Assembly (NCBI GenBank): GCA_002189105.1 | Contig: NIOB01000008.1 | Location: 1 to 64,000 of the forward strand | Length of the DNA stretch: 64,000 nucleotides | Reading direction: 5' to 3' | DNA from: Saccharibacillus soli | Lineage (GTDB): Bacteria > Bacillota > Bacilli > Paenibacillales > Paenibacillaceae | Notes under the pieces: generated by a model | Databases searched by the model: none | Told to the model about the DNA's origin: nothing | The model's input: the letters and a program-made list of their open reading frames with translations, nothing else | Program-made: the position numbers and the translations under genes | Part shown: piece by piece, positions 1-8,364 of the stretch | How the letters are laid out: every line of letters begins with the position of its first letter | How positions within the stretch are numbered: position 1 is the stretch's first letter

Positions 1-342
1 CCGTGTCTCAGTCCCAGTGTGGCCGTTCACCCTCTCAGGTCGGCTACGCATCGTCGCCTTGGTGAGCCATTACCCCACCAACTAGCTAATGCGCCGCAGG
101 CCCATCTCTCAGTGACAGCTTGCGCCGTCTTTCCTCATCCTCTGATGCCAGAAGATGATGTATTCGGTATTAGCATCCGTTTCCGGAAGTTATCCCAAAC
201 TGAAAGGCAGGTTGCCTACGTGTTACTCACCCGTCCGCCGCTAACCATCAGAAGAAGCAAGCTTCTTCATCCAGTCCGCTCGACTTGCATGTATTAGGCA
301 TGCCGCCAGCGTTCGTCCTGAGCCAGGATCAAACTCTCCATT
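1..342 (-). rRNA. rrs: 16S ribosomal RNA, 5' part (partial)
   Basis: The reverse complement holds the universal 5' end of bacterial 16S rRNA (GAGAGTTTGATCCTGGCTCAG region at about 319-339) followed by the GACGAACGCTGGCGGCATGCC block. It ends at the window edge inside the conserved CACTGGGACTGAGACACGG segment. Only about the first 340 nt of the gene are present; the rest lies to the left. The variable-region sequence with a GCTTGCTTC-type V1 helix resembles Paenibacillus. The mature 5' end is placed at about 342 by analogy with other Bacillales and may be off by a few bases. Confidence 0.97.
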
Positions 343-466
343 AAGTTGCGATCCGAAGACCGACTTATCAAGAAAGCACCATGTGCTCGTTTTAAAACGT
401 TGGCGATTCTCGATTGCTCAAGAACCTTTTATTCTCACGATGACCGAAGCCATCGTTGTTCACTCG

Positions 467-488
467 TTATCCAGTTTTCAAAGAACAA
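467..488 (-). promoter_or_regulatory. rRNA leader boxA-like antitermination element
   Basis: The transcribed strand reads TGTTCTTTGAAAACTGGATA about 125 nt upstream of mature 16S. This is the conserved Bacillales rRNA leader motif and contains a boxA-like TGTTCTTTG. Its role in Nus-factor antitermination is inferred from the family. The rest of 343-540 is leader transcript without a gene. Confidence 0.6.
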
Positions 489-542
489 ACTCGGTGATTC
501 TCGTCCCTGCCGCTCAGTGTTTCTTGCAGCAGCAACTCTTAT

Positions 543-571
543 ATATTAGCACGTTCATTTTCGTTTTGCAA
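543..571 (-). promoter_or_regulatory. rRNA operon promoter, proximal
   Basis: On the minus strand TTGCAA (566-571) is followed after exactly 17 nt by TAATAT (543-548). An A-rich stretch lies directly upstream of the -35 box (572-600), like an UP element. It is about 200 nt upstream of 16S. Confidence 0.75.
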
Positions 572-685
572 GTCTTTTTTTGAAATCTTTTTTTCAGGCT
601 CTTGCGAACCATTCCATTTGATCTCATCCATCCACTATGCTCACGATCTCGAACGCCCGTCTCGCTTGCGCTCAACTGGACTTTT

Positions 686-714
686 AATATACCATGCTAT
701 TCTTTGCTTTTCAA
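686..714 (-). promoter_or_regulatory. rRNA operon promoter, distal
   Basis: On the minus strand TTGAAA (709-714) and TATATT (686-691) are separated by 17 nt. It lies 143 nt upstream of the proximal promoter, giving the usual tandem rRNA promoter pair. No gene is seen between 343 and 783. Confidence 0.7.
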
Positions 715-783
715 GCCCATATCCAAATATTTTTACGTCATGCAACATTTGAGCCGTTCGCTCCCCCGTTCTTCTATCTTGAT

Positions 784-814
784 ATAGAAAAAGAGAAGCG
801 AATTCGCTTCTCTT
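784..814 (-). terminator. Intrinsic terminator after pheA
   Basis: A perfect 10-bp inverted repeat AAGAGAAGCG/CGCTTCTCTT with an AATT loop (791-814) is followed on the minus strand by a TTTTT run (788-792). It lies 55 nt past the pheA stop and separates that unit from the rRNA promoters. Confidence 0.85.
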
Positions 815-869
815 TGAACCTGAATCGTTGAACCTAAATCGGACGATCGCTCGCCTTGAATCGACGCGT

Positions 870-1760
870 TCAGGCTCCAGATTCCGCCTTCTCCTGTTCA
901 TAGGCAAAGCAAGGATAAGAACCCAGCAGTCTGACCTGACAGCCCAGCGCTTCGATCTCCTCTACAGCAGCCTGCATAAGAATGGAATCGCCTGGCTCCA
1001 ACACATCGATATAGAAATAATAGTTGCCCAACTTCTTTTTGGTTGGACGTGACTCGATCCGGGATAAGTTCAATCTTCGCCAAGCGAAAGCGGATAACAC
1101 CTGATGCAGTGCGCCTGCGTAGTCTTCCGGAAGAATGACCTGCATACTGGTCTTCTGGTGATCGATTGTCTTACTCAGACTAAGCCCCTCAGGGCCAATC
1201 AGCACAAAACGTGTATAGTTATTGTCGTGATCGGTCACGCGCTCTGCCAACAAGTCCAAGCCATACCGCTGCGCACCCAGACGAGTTGAAAAAGCAGTCC
1301 AACCTTTGCCCGGATGTGCCGCCGCCTGTGCTGCACCTTCCGCTGTACTGCTGGCGTTCTCCAACTCTGCATGAGGCAGATGTTCGGCAATGAATGTCCG
1401 ACATTGAGCAATCGCTACAGGATGAGAGAGAACCTTGCTCACTTTGCCAAAGTCCAGTTCTCCTGATTCATCGACAAACTCTTCTCTTCGACCTACGAGG
1501 TTCTGAATCGAAGGGTATACCCATTCCGCTTGCATGGGCACGTCCACTTCATTAACCAGCCAGTCCATATGCAGACTAACCGATCCCTCGATGGTGTTTT
1601 CAATCGGGATAACCGCATAATCGGCTTCGCCTCTGACTACAGCCAAGAATACATCAGAGATCACTTTATGATGAATGAGTTCAACCGGTTCTTCCCCAAG
1701 CAGATAATGAACCGCTTCATGGGAAACCGATCCGGCGGAAAGCAGAGCAATACGTTTCAT
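870..1760 (-). CDS. pheA: Prephenate dehydratase
   Basis: This 296-residue protein converts prephenate to phenylpyruvate, the committed step of phenylalanine synthesis, in the cytoplasm. The catalytic periplasmic-binding-like domain spans about residues 1-185 and includes the family TRF motif (Asn-Asn-Tyr-Thr-Arg-Phe, about residue 183). The C-terminal ACT domain from about 205 has the ESRP phenylalanine-sensing motif, so feedback inhibition is expected. The length is normal for a monofunctional enzyme without a chorismate mutase domain. The N-terminal glycine-rich motif is unusual: it reads LSAGSVSHEA where most family members have G-P-x-G-(S/T)-(F/Y). The ATG overlaps the thrB stop by 4 nt, so translation is probably coupled. 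Confidence 0.93.
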   Translation of the reverse strand: MKRIALLSAGSVSHEAVHYLLGEEPVELIHHKVISDVFLAVVRGEADYAVIPIENTIEGSVSLHMDWLVNEVDVPMQAEWVYPSIQNLVGRREEFVDESGELDFGKVSKVLSHPVAIAQCRTFIAEHLPHAELENASSTAEGAAQAAAHPGKGWTAFSTRLGAQRYGLDLLAERVTDHDNNYTRFVLIGPEGLSLSKTIDHQKTSMQVILPEDYAGALHQVLSAFAWRRLNLSRIESRPTKKKLGNYYFYIDVLEPGDSILMQAAVEEIEALGCQVRLLGSYPCFAYEQEKAESGA

Positions 1761-2731
1761 GACGAGATTTCTCCTTTTATTCGCTCCAGAAAAAGATCAG
1801 GATGAATCCCGCTCTCACAGACGGCGCCTTCAAGATCAGGCTCCAGCCATAAAGCGCGAGCTTGGATTCCATTTTCCTGCATGACATGCTGCATGAAGTT
1901 CTCCAGATCCGACTGGTTCTCACTTCTACGGTCTACCAGAGCCAGCAGCGTAGGACCTGCCCCACTTAGGGCGGCTCCAAGCGCTCCATACTCTACAGCA
2001 CGTTCCAGAATGGTAGTCATCCCTGGAACAAGTGCAGCGCGATAAGGCTGATGAAGCCGATCACGCATGGCGGAAGCCAGCAGATCCAATCTACCGGATG
2101 CCAGCGCAGCTGTCAGCAATGAGGAGCGGCTGATATTATGCACCGCATCCGGCAAGCTTAATTGCTGCGGCAGAACCGCACGAGCCGCTGAGGTAGCCAG
2201 CTCAAATTCCGGTATAAGCGCCAATACCTTTAGATTCTCGGGCGGTTCAATCCGAACATAATCTGCGTGTGTGCCATCCCATGCCGCCGCGATGATTCCA
2301 CCAAACAACGAAGCACCGACATTATCCGGATGACGTTCCAATCCTGTCGCCAGGTCGAACAACTGATCTTTTGACAGTGGGGAACCGATCAGAGCATTGG
2401 CCGCAACGATTCCGGCAATGATCGCCGAAGCGCTGCTTCCCAATCCACGGGTAAGCGGAATGTCGGAGCGCATGCCTATTTCCAGTTCCGGCACTTCAAC
2501 GCCCGCTGCCTCAAATACCAGTTGGGCGACCTTATAAATCAAGTTTTCCTTATCCGCCGGGATGCCTTCAAAGCCTTCCCCCGCAAAATGTACAATAGTT
2601 TGCTCCGCACGGCGCATCTCCACCCATATGTATAGGGACAGCGACATACCCAGCGTATCAAATCCCGGGCCGAGGTTGGCCGTGCTGGCCGGCACTTTGA
2701 CGCGTACCGATCCGGCGTGTTCGTTGTTCAT
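1757..2731 (-). CDS. thrB: Homoserine kinase
   Basis: The product phosphorylates homoserine to O-phosphohomoserine for threonine synthesis. It is a GHMP-family kinase: PASTANLGPGFDTLG near the N-terminus and the ATP-binding GLGSSASAI motif near residue 100 are both clear, and a GAGPTLLAL motif lies in the C-terminal domain. The reading frame is open from 2752, but the start at 2731 (324 residues) is preferred because GGAAGGAG lies 10 nt upstream of it. The gene follows hom by 33 nt and overlaps pheA by 4 nt. No thrC is seen between hom and thrB, although B. subtilis has hom-thrC-thrB. Confidence 0.93.
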   Translation of the reverse strand: MNNEHAGSVRVKVPASTANLGPGFDTLGMSLSLYIWVEMRRAEQTIVHFAGEGFEGIPADKENLIYKVAQLVFEAAGVEVPELEIGMRSDIPLTRGLGSSASAIIAGIVAANALIGSPLSKDQLFDLATGLERHPDNVGASLFGGIIAAAWDGTHADYVRIEPPENLKVLALIPEFELATSAARAVLPQQLSLPDAVHNISRSSLLTAALASGRLDLLASAMRDRLHQPYRAALVPGMTTILERAVEYGALGAALSGAGPTLLALVDRRSENQSDLENFMQHVMQENGIQARALWLEPDLEGAVCESGIHPDLFLERIKGEISS

Positions 2732-2764
2732 GATGTTCCTGCTCCTTCCCATTGCGTTTGCGCG

Positions 2765-4057
2765 TTAACCTTCTACCCGATATACGCTGACAATCCGGCG
2801 CACCACTTCCAGCTCTTCGAAACGGTTCAGCACCTTAGTGATGCTCTCCTGGCTGGCCTGATGCGTCACAATCACGATCTCAGCGTTGGGATTCAATTCG
2901 TTAGGCTGCTGTACAACCGAAGCGAGACTGACCTCATATTCGGTGAAGATCTGCGTAATGCGGGCAAGAACCCCTGCTTTATCATCAACATGCAGCAAAA
3001 TGAAGTTTTTGGACATGATTTCGGTATCACTTTTGAGCTTTTTGGGCTTATGCGGAGCAATCTGCTTCAGACCATTCACACCGAGCCGCAGATTCTTGAT
3101 AACCGATACGAGATCGGCGACCACGGAGGTTGCCGTTGGCATCTCGCCCGCTCCCGCACCATAGAACATCGTCTCCCCCACGGCTTCTCCATAAACGTAG
3201 ACCGCATTGTAGACACCATTTACGGAAGCGATGGGATGCGACACTTTGACCATGGTTGGCTCAACGCTAATCGAGATCGCATCTTCGTCACGTTCAGCGA
3301 TCCCCAGCAGTTTGATCTCATATCCCAGATTCTTGGCATAAGCGATGTCGGACTGGCTCACTCCTGAGATCCCTTTGACCTTAACATCAGCCAACTCCAC
3401 ATTGGTGCGGAAGCCCAGTGTGCCCAAGATGGTCATCTTGCGTGCGGCATCCAGACCTTCCACATCTGACGTCGGATCGGATTCGGCGTAACCCAACTGC
3501 TGCGCCTCTTTGAGCACAGCCTCGTAAGATACGCCCTCCTTACTCATCTTGGTGAGCATGTAGTTGGTCGTTCCGTTGACAATGCCCACGATCTTTGTGA
3601 TTCGATCCGAGGAGAACCCTTCGATCAATGTACGGATAATCGGGATTCCGCCCGCAACGCTGGCTTCATAGAAGACGTCACATTTCATCTCCTGAGCCTT
3701 GGCCAAAATCTCGGTACCGTACAGAGCCATCAGATCCTTGTTCGCCGTCACAATGTGTTTGCCGCGTGCCAGAGCTTCCAATACATAGGTGCGGGTCTGT
3801 TCCACACCGCCCATGACTTCAACAATCACATCGATTTCGGGGTCACGAATGACTTCCCAGGGATCATCAGTCAATCGGGAAGGATCAATGGGAATGTTGC
3901 GAACCTTCTCCCGGTCTTTTACGGAAATCTTCTCGATCACGATCGGCGAACCTACCTGACCGCTGAGATCTTCCTGGTGCATGTCCACGATTCGTACGAC
4001 GCCCGTACCCACCGTACCCAGACCAAGCAATCCTACCTTCACTGGCTTGTTACTCAC
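2765..4057 (-). CDS. hom: Homoserine dehydrogenase with ACT domain
   Basis: The enzyme reduces aspartate semialdehyde to homoserine with NAD(P)H, feeding threonine and methionine synthesis. The Rossmann motif GLLGLGTVGTGV opens the protein. The catalytic domain carries the substrate-binding block around GIVNGTTNYML and YAESDPTSDVEGLDAARK, and an ACT domain at the C-terminus (about 350-430) suggests allosteric control by threonine. The frame is open to 4114 but a GTG at 4057 (430 residues) has GGGGAGG nine bases upstream and begins at the conserved N-terminus. It sits in the pheB-hom-thrB-pheA unit. Confidence 0.94.
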   Translation of the reverse strand: MSNKPVKVGLLGLGTVGTGVVRIVDMHQEDLSGQVGSPIVIEKISVKDREKVRNIPIDPSRLTDDPWEVIRDPEIDVIVEVMGGVEQTRTYVLEALARGKHIVTANKDLMALYGTEILAKAQEMKCDVFYEASVAGGIPIIRTLIEGFSSDRITKIVGIVNGTTNYMLTKMSKEGVSYEAVLKEAQQLGYAESDPTSDVEGLDAARKMTILGTLGFRTNVELADVKVKGISGVSQSDIAYAKNLGYEIKLLGIAERDEDAISISVEPTMVKVSHPIASVNGVYNAVYVYGEAVGETMFYGAGAGEMPTATSVVADLVSVIKNLRLGVNGLKQIAPHKPKKLKSDTEIMSKNFILLHVDDKAGVLARITQIFTEYEVSLASVVQQPNELNPNAEIVIVTHQASQESITKVLNRFEELEVVRRIVSVYRVEG

Positions 4058-4161
4058 GTACCGTTTCCTCCCCGTCCCTATGCAGTCCTTGCCTTGGCAA
4101 TGATCCTGCGGCATCTCTCTGTTTCTGGCTGTTCTTACACCTAGCCTTCTGGACCTCGTCG

Positions 4162-4599
4162 TTATCCCTGTCCAATGACAACCACTCGACTAACGCCCGC
4201 AAGAGCTTCCAGCGATGCCGTCAGGCGGCCAAGTTCATCGTGCAGACGCGACGTTTCTACCGATAATACCACATTTGCCGTACCTTGCAGCGGAATACTT
4301 TGGTTGATGGTGAGTACGTTGCCCCCGCTCTCCGCAATCAGACCCAGGACTTTAAAAAGAATCCCCGCACGGTGTTCCAGCAGCAGCGACAGAGTGACTA
4401 ATCTCTCCCGATCAAGCTGATTCACTTGGTGAATGCCATCCTTGTACTTGTAAAAGGCACTTCGACTGATTCCTGCAATCGCTACTGCTTCGTTCACCGT
4501 CTTCGCTTGGCCGCCTGCGAGCAGCTCTTTGACATGCAGGGTTTTTAAAATCGCTTCAGGCAAAATATCTTCTCTAGCCAGGTAATAACGCTCTTTCAT
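4162..4599 (-). CDS. pheB: ACT domain protein PheB
   Basis: This 145-residue protein has a helix-turn-helix-like N-terminal half (AVAIAGISRSAFYKYKDGI at about 41-59) and a C-terminal ACT domain (about 70-142). In B. subtilis pheB lies beside pheA in the obg operon; its biochemical role is unproven, and a part in regulating aromatic or branched amino acid synthesis is usually assumed. Here it is the first gene of its own unit, behind a good promoter, and hom and thrB stand between it and pheA. AAGGAGAGG lies upstream of the ATG. Confidence 0.88.
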   Translation of the reverse strand: MKERYYLAREDILPEAILKTLHVKELLAGGQAKTVNEAVAIAGISRSAFYKYKDGIHQVNQLDRERLVTLSLLLEHRAGILFKVLGLIAESGGNVLTINQSIPLQGTANVVLSVETSRLHDELGRLTASLEALAGVSRVVVIGQG

Positions 4600-4643
4600 A
4601 AGTAAGTCCTCTCCTTAAAGACGAGTGTTTTCATATAGCGGAC

Positions 4644-4673
4644 ATTATAACGAAGAAACCAACTCAGCGTCAA
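4644..4673 (-). promoter_or_regulatory. Promoter of pheB-hom-thrB-pheA
   Basis: TTGACG (4668-4673) and a consensus TATAAT (4644-4649) are separated by 18 nt on the minus strand. The predicted start is near 4637, about 38 nt upstream of the pheB ATG. It lies downstream of the obg terminator, so this set is independent of obg. Confidence 0.75.
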
Positions 4674-4741
4674 CCCTTTAACGCAAAAAAGATATATGCC
4701 GCATAGAAAAAGCGTCTGTCAAAGTGGGTCTTATAAGCAAT

Positions 4742-4783
4742 AAAAAAAGCAGATGTCGGTCCACTAGGACTCAACACCTGCTT
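4742..4783 (-). terminator. Intrinsic terminator after obg
   Basis: A 9-bp stem (AGCAGGTGT with ACATCTGCT, one G-U pair) with an inner GTCC/GGAC stem is followed on the minus strand by seven T residues. It begins 47 nt past the obg stop. Confidence 0.85.
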
Positions 4784-4829
4784 CTTACGTTCCAAACTTA
4801 AATCATTCTCTGCCCTATTGGATAGAGGT

Positions 4830-6140
4830 TTAATAATAGCTGCTGCCTTCGACGAACTCAAACTCAAAGTCGCCGATTCGCACCAGTGTGCCATCCTTCG
4901 CTCCGCGTTTACGCAGTTCGTCATCCACGCCCATATAACGCAGCGTACGAGCGAGCTTGAGGATCGCATCGTGGGAGTTGAGCTGCATCCGTTTCATCAT
5001 GCGCTCAATCTTCGCACTTTCCACCACAAACATCTCATTCTCCCGGCGCACCGTGAAGCTGTCATCCTCGGCTTCTTCAGCCCGGTAGATTTTGCGTTCG
5101 TTCTGTTCGGATGTCTCTTCGATAGCTGGAGCGTCAGGAATGGAATCCAGAAGATCGGCCGCCCGATACATCAATTCCTTCACACCCTGGCGAGTAAGCG
5201 AAGAGATCGGAAGAATCTCGATGTCCGGATTCACTTCCGCGACTTTTTCCTTAAATACACGCAGATTCTCTTCAGAATCCGGCATATCCATCTTGTTCGC
5301 CGCAACGATCTGAGGACGTTTCTCCAGCTCTGCGTTATACAGCTTAATCTCTTCGTTGATCTTCACCCAGTCTTCAAACGGATCGCGTCCTTCAGAGCCG
5401 GACATATCCACGACGTGGATAATGACTCTTGTCCGTTCGACGTGGCGCAGGAATTCATGGCCCAGGCCAACCCCTTCGTGCGCACCTTCGATCAGACCCG
5501 GCAGGTCGGCCATCACGAAGCTGCGGCCTTCCCCGACACCTACGACACCCAGATTAGGCGTAATTGTAGTGAAATGATAGGCACCGATCTTAGGCGTTGC
5601 ACCCGACACGACCGACAACAGCGTCGATTTACCCACGCTTGGGAAACCAACCAAACCAACGTCCGCCATGACTTTCAGCTCTAGAACGATGTAGCGTTCC
5701 TGGCCTTCTTCACCGTTCTCTGCCAGCTCAGGAGCCGGATTGTTAGGCGTGGCAAAACGAATATTTCCGCGTCCGCCGCGTCCACCGCGTGCAACAATCA
5801 CTTCCTGACCATTGCGCGTCATATCCGCCAGCACTTCCTGGGTATCGTCATCGATAATCAGTGTACCTGGAGGAATCCGTACAATCATATGTTCGGCGTT
5901 GGCACCATGTTGGCTCTTATTGCGGCCTTTTTCTCCACGCTGCCCCTTGAAATGGCGCTGATAGCGGAAGTCCATCAGAGTACGCAGACCTTCATCAACA
6001 CGGAAAATGACGTTGCCGCCTTTTCCGCCATCGCCGCCCGCAGGCCCACCGTTAGGTACGTATTTTTCACGCCGGAACGAGATGAGGCCATCGCCACCGT
6101 CGCCGCCTTTTACATAAATCTTCGCTTTATCTACAAACAT
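4830..6140 (-). CDS. obg: GTPase Obg (ribosome assembly / stress / sporulation)
   Basis: This 436-residue GTPase associates with the 50S subunit and, in Bacillus, is required for sporulation initiation and general stress response. The glycine-rich Obg fold covers about 1-158, the G domain about 159-330 with P-loop GFPSVGKS (165-172), switch motif [12 protein letters not shown] and NKMD, and a C-terminal OCT domain (about 350-430) precedes a short tail. AGAGGTGATTTC precedes the ATG. It lies 82 nt downstream of spo0B, as in Bacillus, which keeps the spo0B-obg pair together. Confidence 0.97.
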   Translation of the reverse strand: MFVDKAKIYVKGGDGGDGLISFRREKYVPNGGPAGGDGGKGGNVIFRVDEGLRTLMDFRYQRHFKGQRGEKGRNKSQHGANAEHMIVRIPPGTLIIDDDTQEVLADMTRNGQEVIVARGGRGGRGNIRFATPNNPAPELAENGEEGQERYIVLELKVMADVGLVGFPSVGKSTLLSVVSGATPKIGAYHFTTITPNLGVVGVGEGRSFVMADLPGLIEGAHEGVGLGHEFLRHVERTRVIIHVVDMSGSEGRDPFEDWVKINEEIKLYNAELEKRPQIVAANKMDMPDSEENLRVFKEKVAEVNPDIEILPISSLTRQGVKELMYRAADLLDSIPDAPAIEETSEQNERKIYRAEEAEDDSFTVRRENEMFVVESAKIERMMKRMQLNSHDAILKLARTLRYMGVDDELRKRGAKDGTLVRIGDFEFEFVEGSSYY

Positions 6141-6222
6141 GAAATCACCTCTTCTATGACATCCACCTGCAGCTGCCGATATTCATACCCCAGATCGGCC
6201 AGCCCAGGTCTCTATCTTCAAT

Positions 6223-6954
6223 TTAAACAGGGAGCTTCCACCGAATGAAAGTGCCTCCTTCAGCAGATTCTGCCTTCAGCGCGTAGGACTCCAACGCCTC
6301 TTCCACCGCTTGATGCAGAATTGGCGCGGCTTGCGGATCATTTTCCGGTTCGATGAACAAAGTCGCTTCCCCGCTCTCTTCGCCGAACACGATCCGCAGG
6401 GCCGGCGCTGCTGCTTTAGCTGAAAGTCCCGAATACCGATAAGCCGACATTCCCGCGCGAATGGCACGAATCAAACCTTCTTCTTCATGAGCGGTCAGAC
6501 TTCCTCCATAATGCAGTTCGGAGTCTACCTGAATACGAAGCGCAATGTCACGGCCTTCGGCTTTGATCGTCATGAGGTAGAAAACCAACTCGGGAAGCCC
6601 CAATTTGGCGATGCGGCTCTCTTTGTGCATGTCTTCGCTGACGCGTGTAACGATTTCTTCAATACGTTCGGTCTTGCCCATTCTGGCGTATCCATAGATC
6701 AACTGAAGCTCGTTCATCCAATCATGCCGCTGATGACTGAGCACTTCGAGTACGAAGGTCTGCATGGACTGCCTCGTCTCCTGAACCTCGCGTATTCTGC
6801 GTTGGTTCTCCAGCCGATATAAGAGCATAAACACCGCCGCCAACCAGAGGGTCAGCAAAATAAAGGTGATTGCCCTCGGGAAAATCCAGGCCAGAACCAA
6901 AGGAATGGCAGCAGACAGCGGCAATATTAAGGATGGCTTCCTCCAGCTTCTCAT
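6223..6954 (-). CDS. spo0B: Spo0B-type sporulation phosphotransferase, membrane-anchored
   Basis: Spo0B relays phosphate from Spo0F~P to Spo0A in the sporulation phosphorelay. The dimerisation four-helix-bundle segment is recognisable by SHQRHDWMNELQLIYGYA, in which His77 of the HDWMN motif is the expected phosphorylation site. A Spo0B-like, degenerate ATPase-fold domain follows to residue 243. B. subtilis Spo0B is a soluble protein of about 190 residues; this one adds two hydrophobic helices (about residues 7-45), so it is probably tethered to the membrane. The frame is open upstream to 6999, but the ATG at 6954 has AACGGAGAG seven nt upstream. It is followed by obg. Confidence 0.88.
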   Translation of the reverse strand: MRSWRKPSLILPLSAAIPLVLAWIFPRAITFILLTLWLAAVFMLLYRLENQRRIREVQETRQSMQTFVLEVLSHQRHDWMNELQLIYGYARMGKTERIEEIVTRVSEDMHKESRIAKLGLPELVFYLMTIKAEGRDIALRIQVDSELHYGGSLTAHEEEGLIRAIRAGMSAYRYSGLSAKAAAPALRIVFGEESGEATLFIEPENDPQAAPILHQAVEEALESYALKAESAEGGTFIRWKLPV

Positions 6955-7028
6955 CGGCTCTCTCCGTTTCTGATCGTAGTCTTCGTGCAGGTTTCGCACA
7001 AGGCTTTATTCAGGATTCACTAACCATG

Positions 7029-7057
7029 AGTATACCCAGAATACGGTAAAATTCCAA
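7029..7057 (-). promoter_or_regulatory. Promoter of spo0B-obg
   Basis: TTGGAA (7052-7057) and TATACT (7029-7034) are separated by 17 nt on the minus strand, downstream of the rpmA terminator and about 70 nt upstream of the spo0B ATG. Confidence 0.65.
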
Positions 7058-7112
7058 GCAGCAGCAATTCTATATCATAAAGAGATTCGACATCTCCTCT
7101 GACTTATCCCAT

Positions 7113-7144
7113 AAAAAAAGACCTTCGGCACGAATACCGAAGGC
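7113..7144 (-). terminator. Intrinsic terminator after rpmA
   Basis: The stem CCTTCGG/CCGAAGG with a short loop is followed on the minus strand by seven T residues. It closes the rplU-prp-rpmA operon. Confidence 0.88.
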
Positions 7145-7165
7145 TTCTTGATTACCCGTTAGGTC

Positions 7166-7477
7166 TTAGGCCTCTACGGAAGCTGCTACGTCAGCAACTT
7201 GCACAGGGTAGACGCTGACTTTCTTGCGGTCACGACCCAGACGTTCAAATTTCACAACGCCATCGATCAGAGCGAACAAAGTGTCGTCTTTGCCAATACC
7301 TACGTTCGTTCCCGGGTGAATCTTCGTACCGCGCTGACGGTAAATGATACCGCCGCCGCGTACGGCTTGACCGTCCGCACGTTTAGCGCCGAGGCGCTTC
7401 GAGTGGCTGTCACGTCCGTTTTTCGTCGAACCTACACCCTTTTTGGAAGCGAATAACTGGAGATCCAATTTCAACAT
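7166..7477 (-). CDS. rpmA: 50S ribosomal protein L27 (bL27)
   Basis: This 103-residue protein lies near the peptidyl-transferase centre of the 50S subunit. It starts with the Firmicutes-type N-terminal extension [17 protein letters not shown], which in Staphylococcus aureus is cut after LQLF by the protease Prp before L27 functions. The core block [17 protein letters not shown] and the [13 protein letters not shown] segment are typical. The Prp gene lies immediately upstream in the same operon, so the maturation pathway is encoded together with its substrate. Confidence 0.98.
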   Translation of the reverse strand: MLKLDLQLFASKKGVGSTKNGRDSHSKRLGAKRADGQAVRGGGIIYRQRGTKIHPGTNVGIGKDDTLFALIDGVVKFERLGRDRKKVSVYPVQVADVAASVEA

Positions 7478-7499
7478 AGTGGTCTACCTCCTTCTTTGC

Positions 7500-7832
7500 T
7501 TATTTTGTAACCTCATCAATGCGAATATATTCACGGTAAGAAGTTTCGATCGTATTCAGCATAACCACCATCGATTCAAGAATCAGCTCGGCTTTGGCCT
7601 TGAGTTCGTCCGATTCGATCGGCGGCAAACTTCCGCTGAGAAAACCGTCCTTCATACGCGTCTTCATCACTGTCTGAGTAAGCACTTCGACTGAGTTCAC
7701 CGTCCCGACCGTGATGGCCGAGATGGCGGAACAGACAATGTCCTCACCGCGTACAGCGTAATTCGCATGACCCTTGACTTGAAAACCTGTGATCTTGCCG
7801 TCCGGTGATCTTACGATTTGGACGATAACCAA
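7500..7832 (-). CDS. prp: Ribosomal-processing cysteine protease Prp
   Basis: This 110-residue cysteine protease (YsxB family) removes the N-terminal extension of L27. The catalytic dyad is visible as His22 in GHANYA and Cys34 in EDIVCSAIS. It lies between rplU and rpmA, the standard Firmicutes order, 22 nt upstream of rpmA. Confidence 0.95.
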   Translation of the reverse strand: MVIVQIVRSPDGKITGFQVKGHANYAVRGEDIVCSAISAITVGTVNSVEVLTQTVMKTRMKDGFLSGSLPPIESDELKAKAELILESMVVMLNTIETSYREYIRIDEVTK

Positions 7833-7846
7833 GTTATCACCCTCAA

Positions 7847-8158
7847 TTATGCTTGAATTTTGCCGATCGTTACTTTAGTGTACGGTTGGCGATGGCCTTG
7901 TTTCTTGTGGTAGTTCTTTTTAGGTTTGTATTTGTATACAACAACCTTTTGGCCTTTACCGTGTTTTTCAACAGTCGCCGTTACGGTTGCTCCGGATACC
8001 AATGGAGTACCGATTGCCAGTCCGTCCTCTTTGGAAACGGCCAGGACACGGTCGAACGTTACGCTTTCGCCGTCTCCGGCTTCCAGCTTCTCGATGAACA
8101 GAACGTCGCCCTCTTGGACTTTGTACTGTTTACCACCTGTTTCGATAATTGCGTACAT
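7847..8158 (-). CDS. rplU: 50S ribosomal protein L21 (bL21)
   Basis: This 103-residue 23S rRNA-binding protein of the 50S subunit has the typical start [18 protein letters not shown] and a C-terminal [14 protein letters not shown] segment. The reading frame extends six codons upstream to 8176, but the ATG at 8158 follows AGGAGGTG at seven nt and gives the family N-terminus. It opens rplU-prp-rpmA, behind a leader of about 125 nt. Confidence 0.97.
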   Translation of the reverse strand: MYAIIETGGKQYKVQEGDVLFIEKLEAGDGESVTFDRVLAVSKEDGLAIGTPLVSGATVTATVEKHGKGQKVVVYKYKPKKNYHKKQGHRQPYTKVTIGKIQA

Positions 8159-8287
8159 CTTCTTGCACCTCCTCATGTCTCAGACTCGCCTGGTTCGGGT
8201 GGATCTTCTGCATATCAGGGATCGCTTCAACCCGGCCTGTGCGGTTACAGCATGTTGTGCAAAGTGAAGTACACCGGCACACATACC
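8159..8287 (-). ncRNA. Candidate L21 mRNA leader
   Basis: The roughly 125 nt between the predicted start and rplU hold several short inverted repeats and no gene. Bacillales carry an L21 leader element at this place, through which ribosomal protein levels are thought to be feedback-controlled. The assignment rests on position and length; I could not fold or align it. Confidence 0.45.
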
Positions 8288-8292
8288 AGAGT

Positions 8293-8321
8293 ATCTTAAC
8301 ATCCCTTCTTGGAAAAGTCAA
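8293..8321 (-). promoter_or_regulatory. Promoter of rplU-prp-rpmA
   Basis: TTGACT (8316-8321) and TAAGAT (8293-8298) are separated by 17 nt on the minus strand. Confidence 0.65.
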
Positions 8322-8364
8322 CGCATCGCTCTGAATAATAAAAATGAACAATAGACGTAAACAA

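Noticed and set aside
19-297. A reading frame within the 16S rRNA region
   Set aside because: The sequence is conserved rRNA and the frame is accidental.
8130-8351. A short minus-strand frame across the rplU leader
   Set aside because: It overlaps the promoter and leader, has no ribosome site and no protein features.
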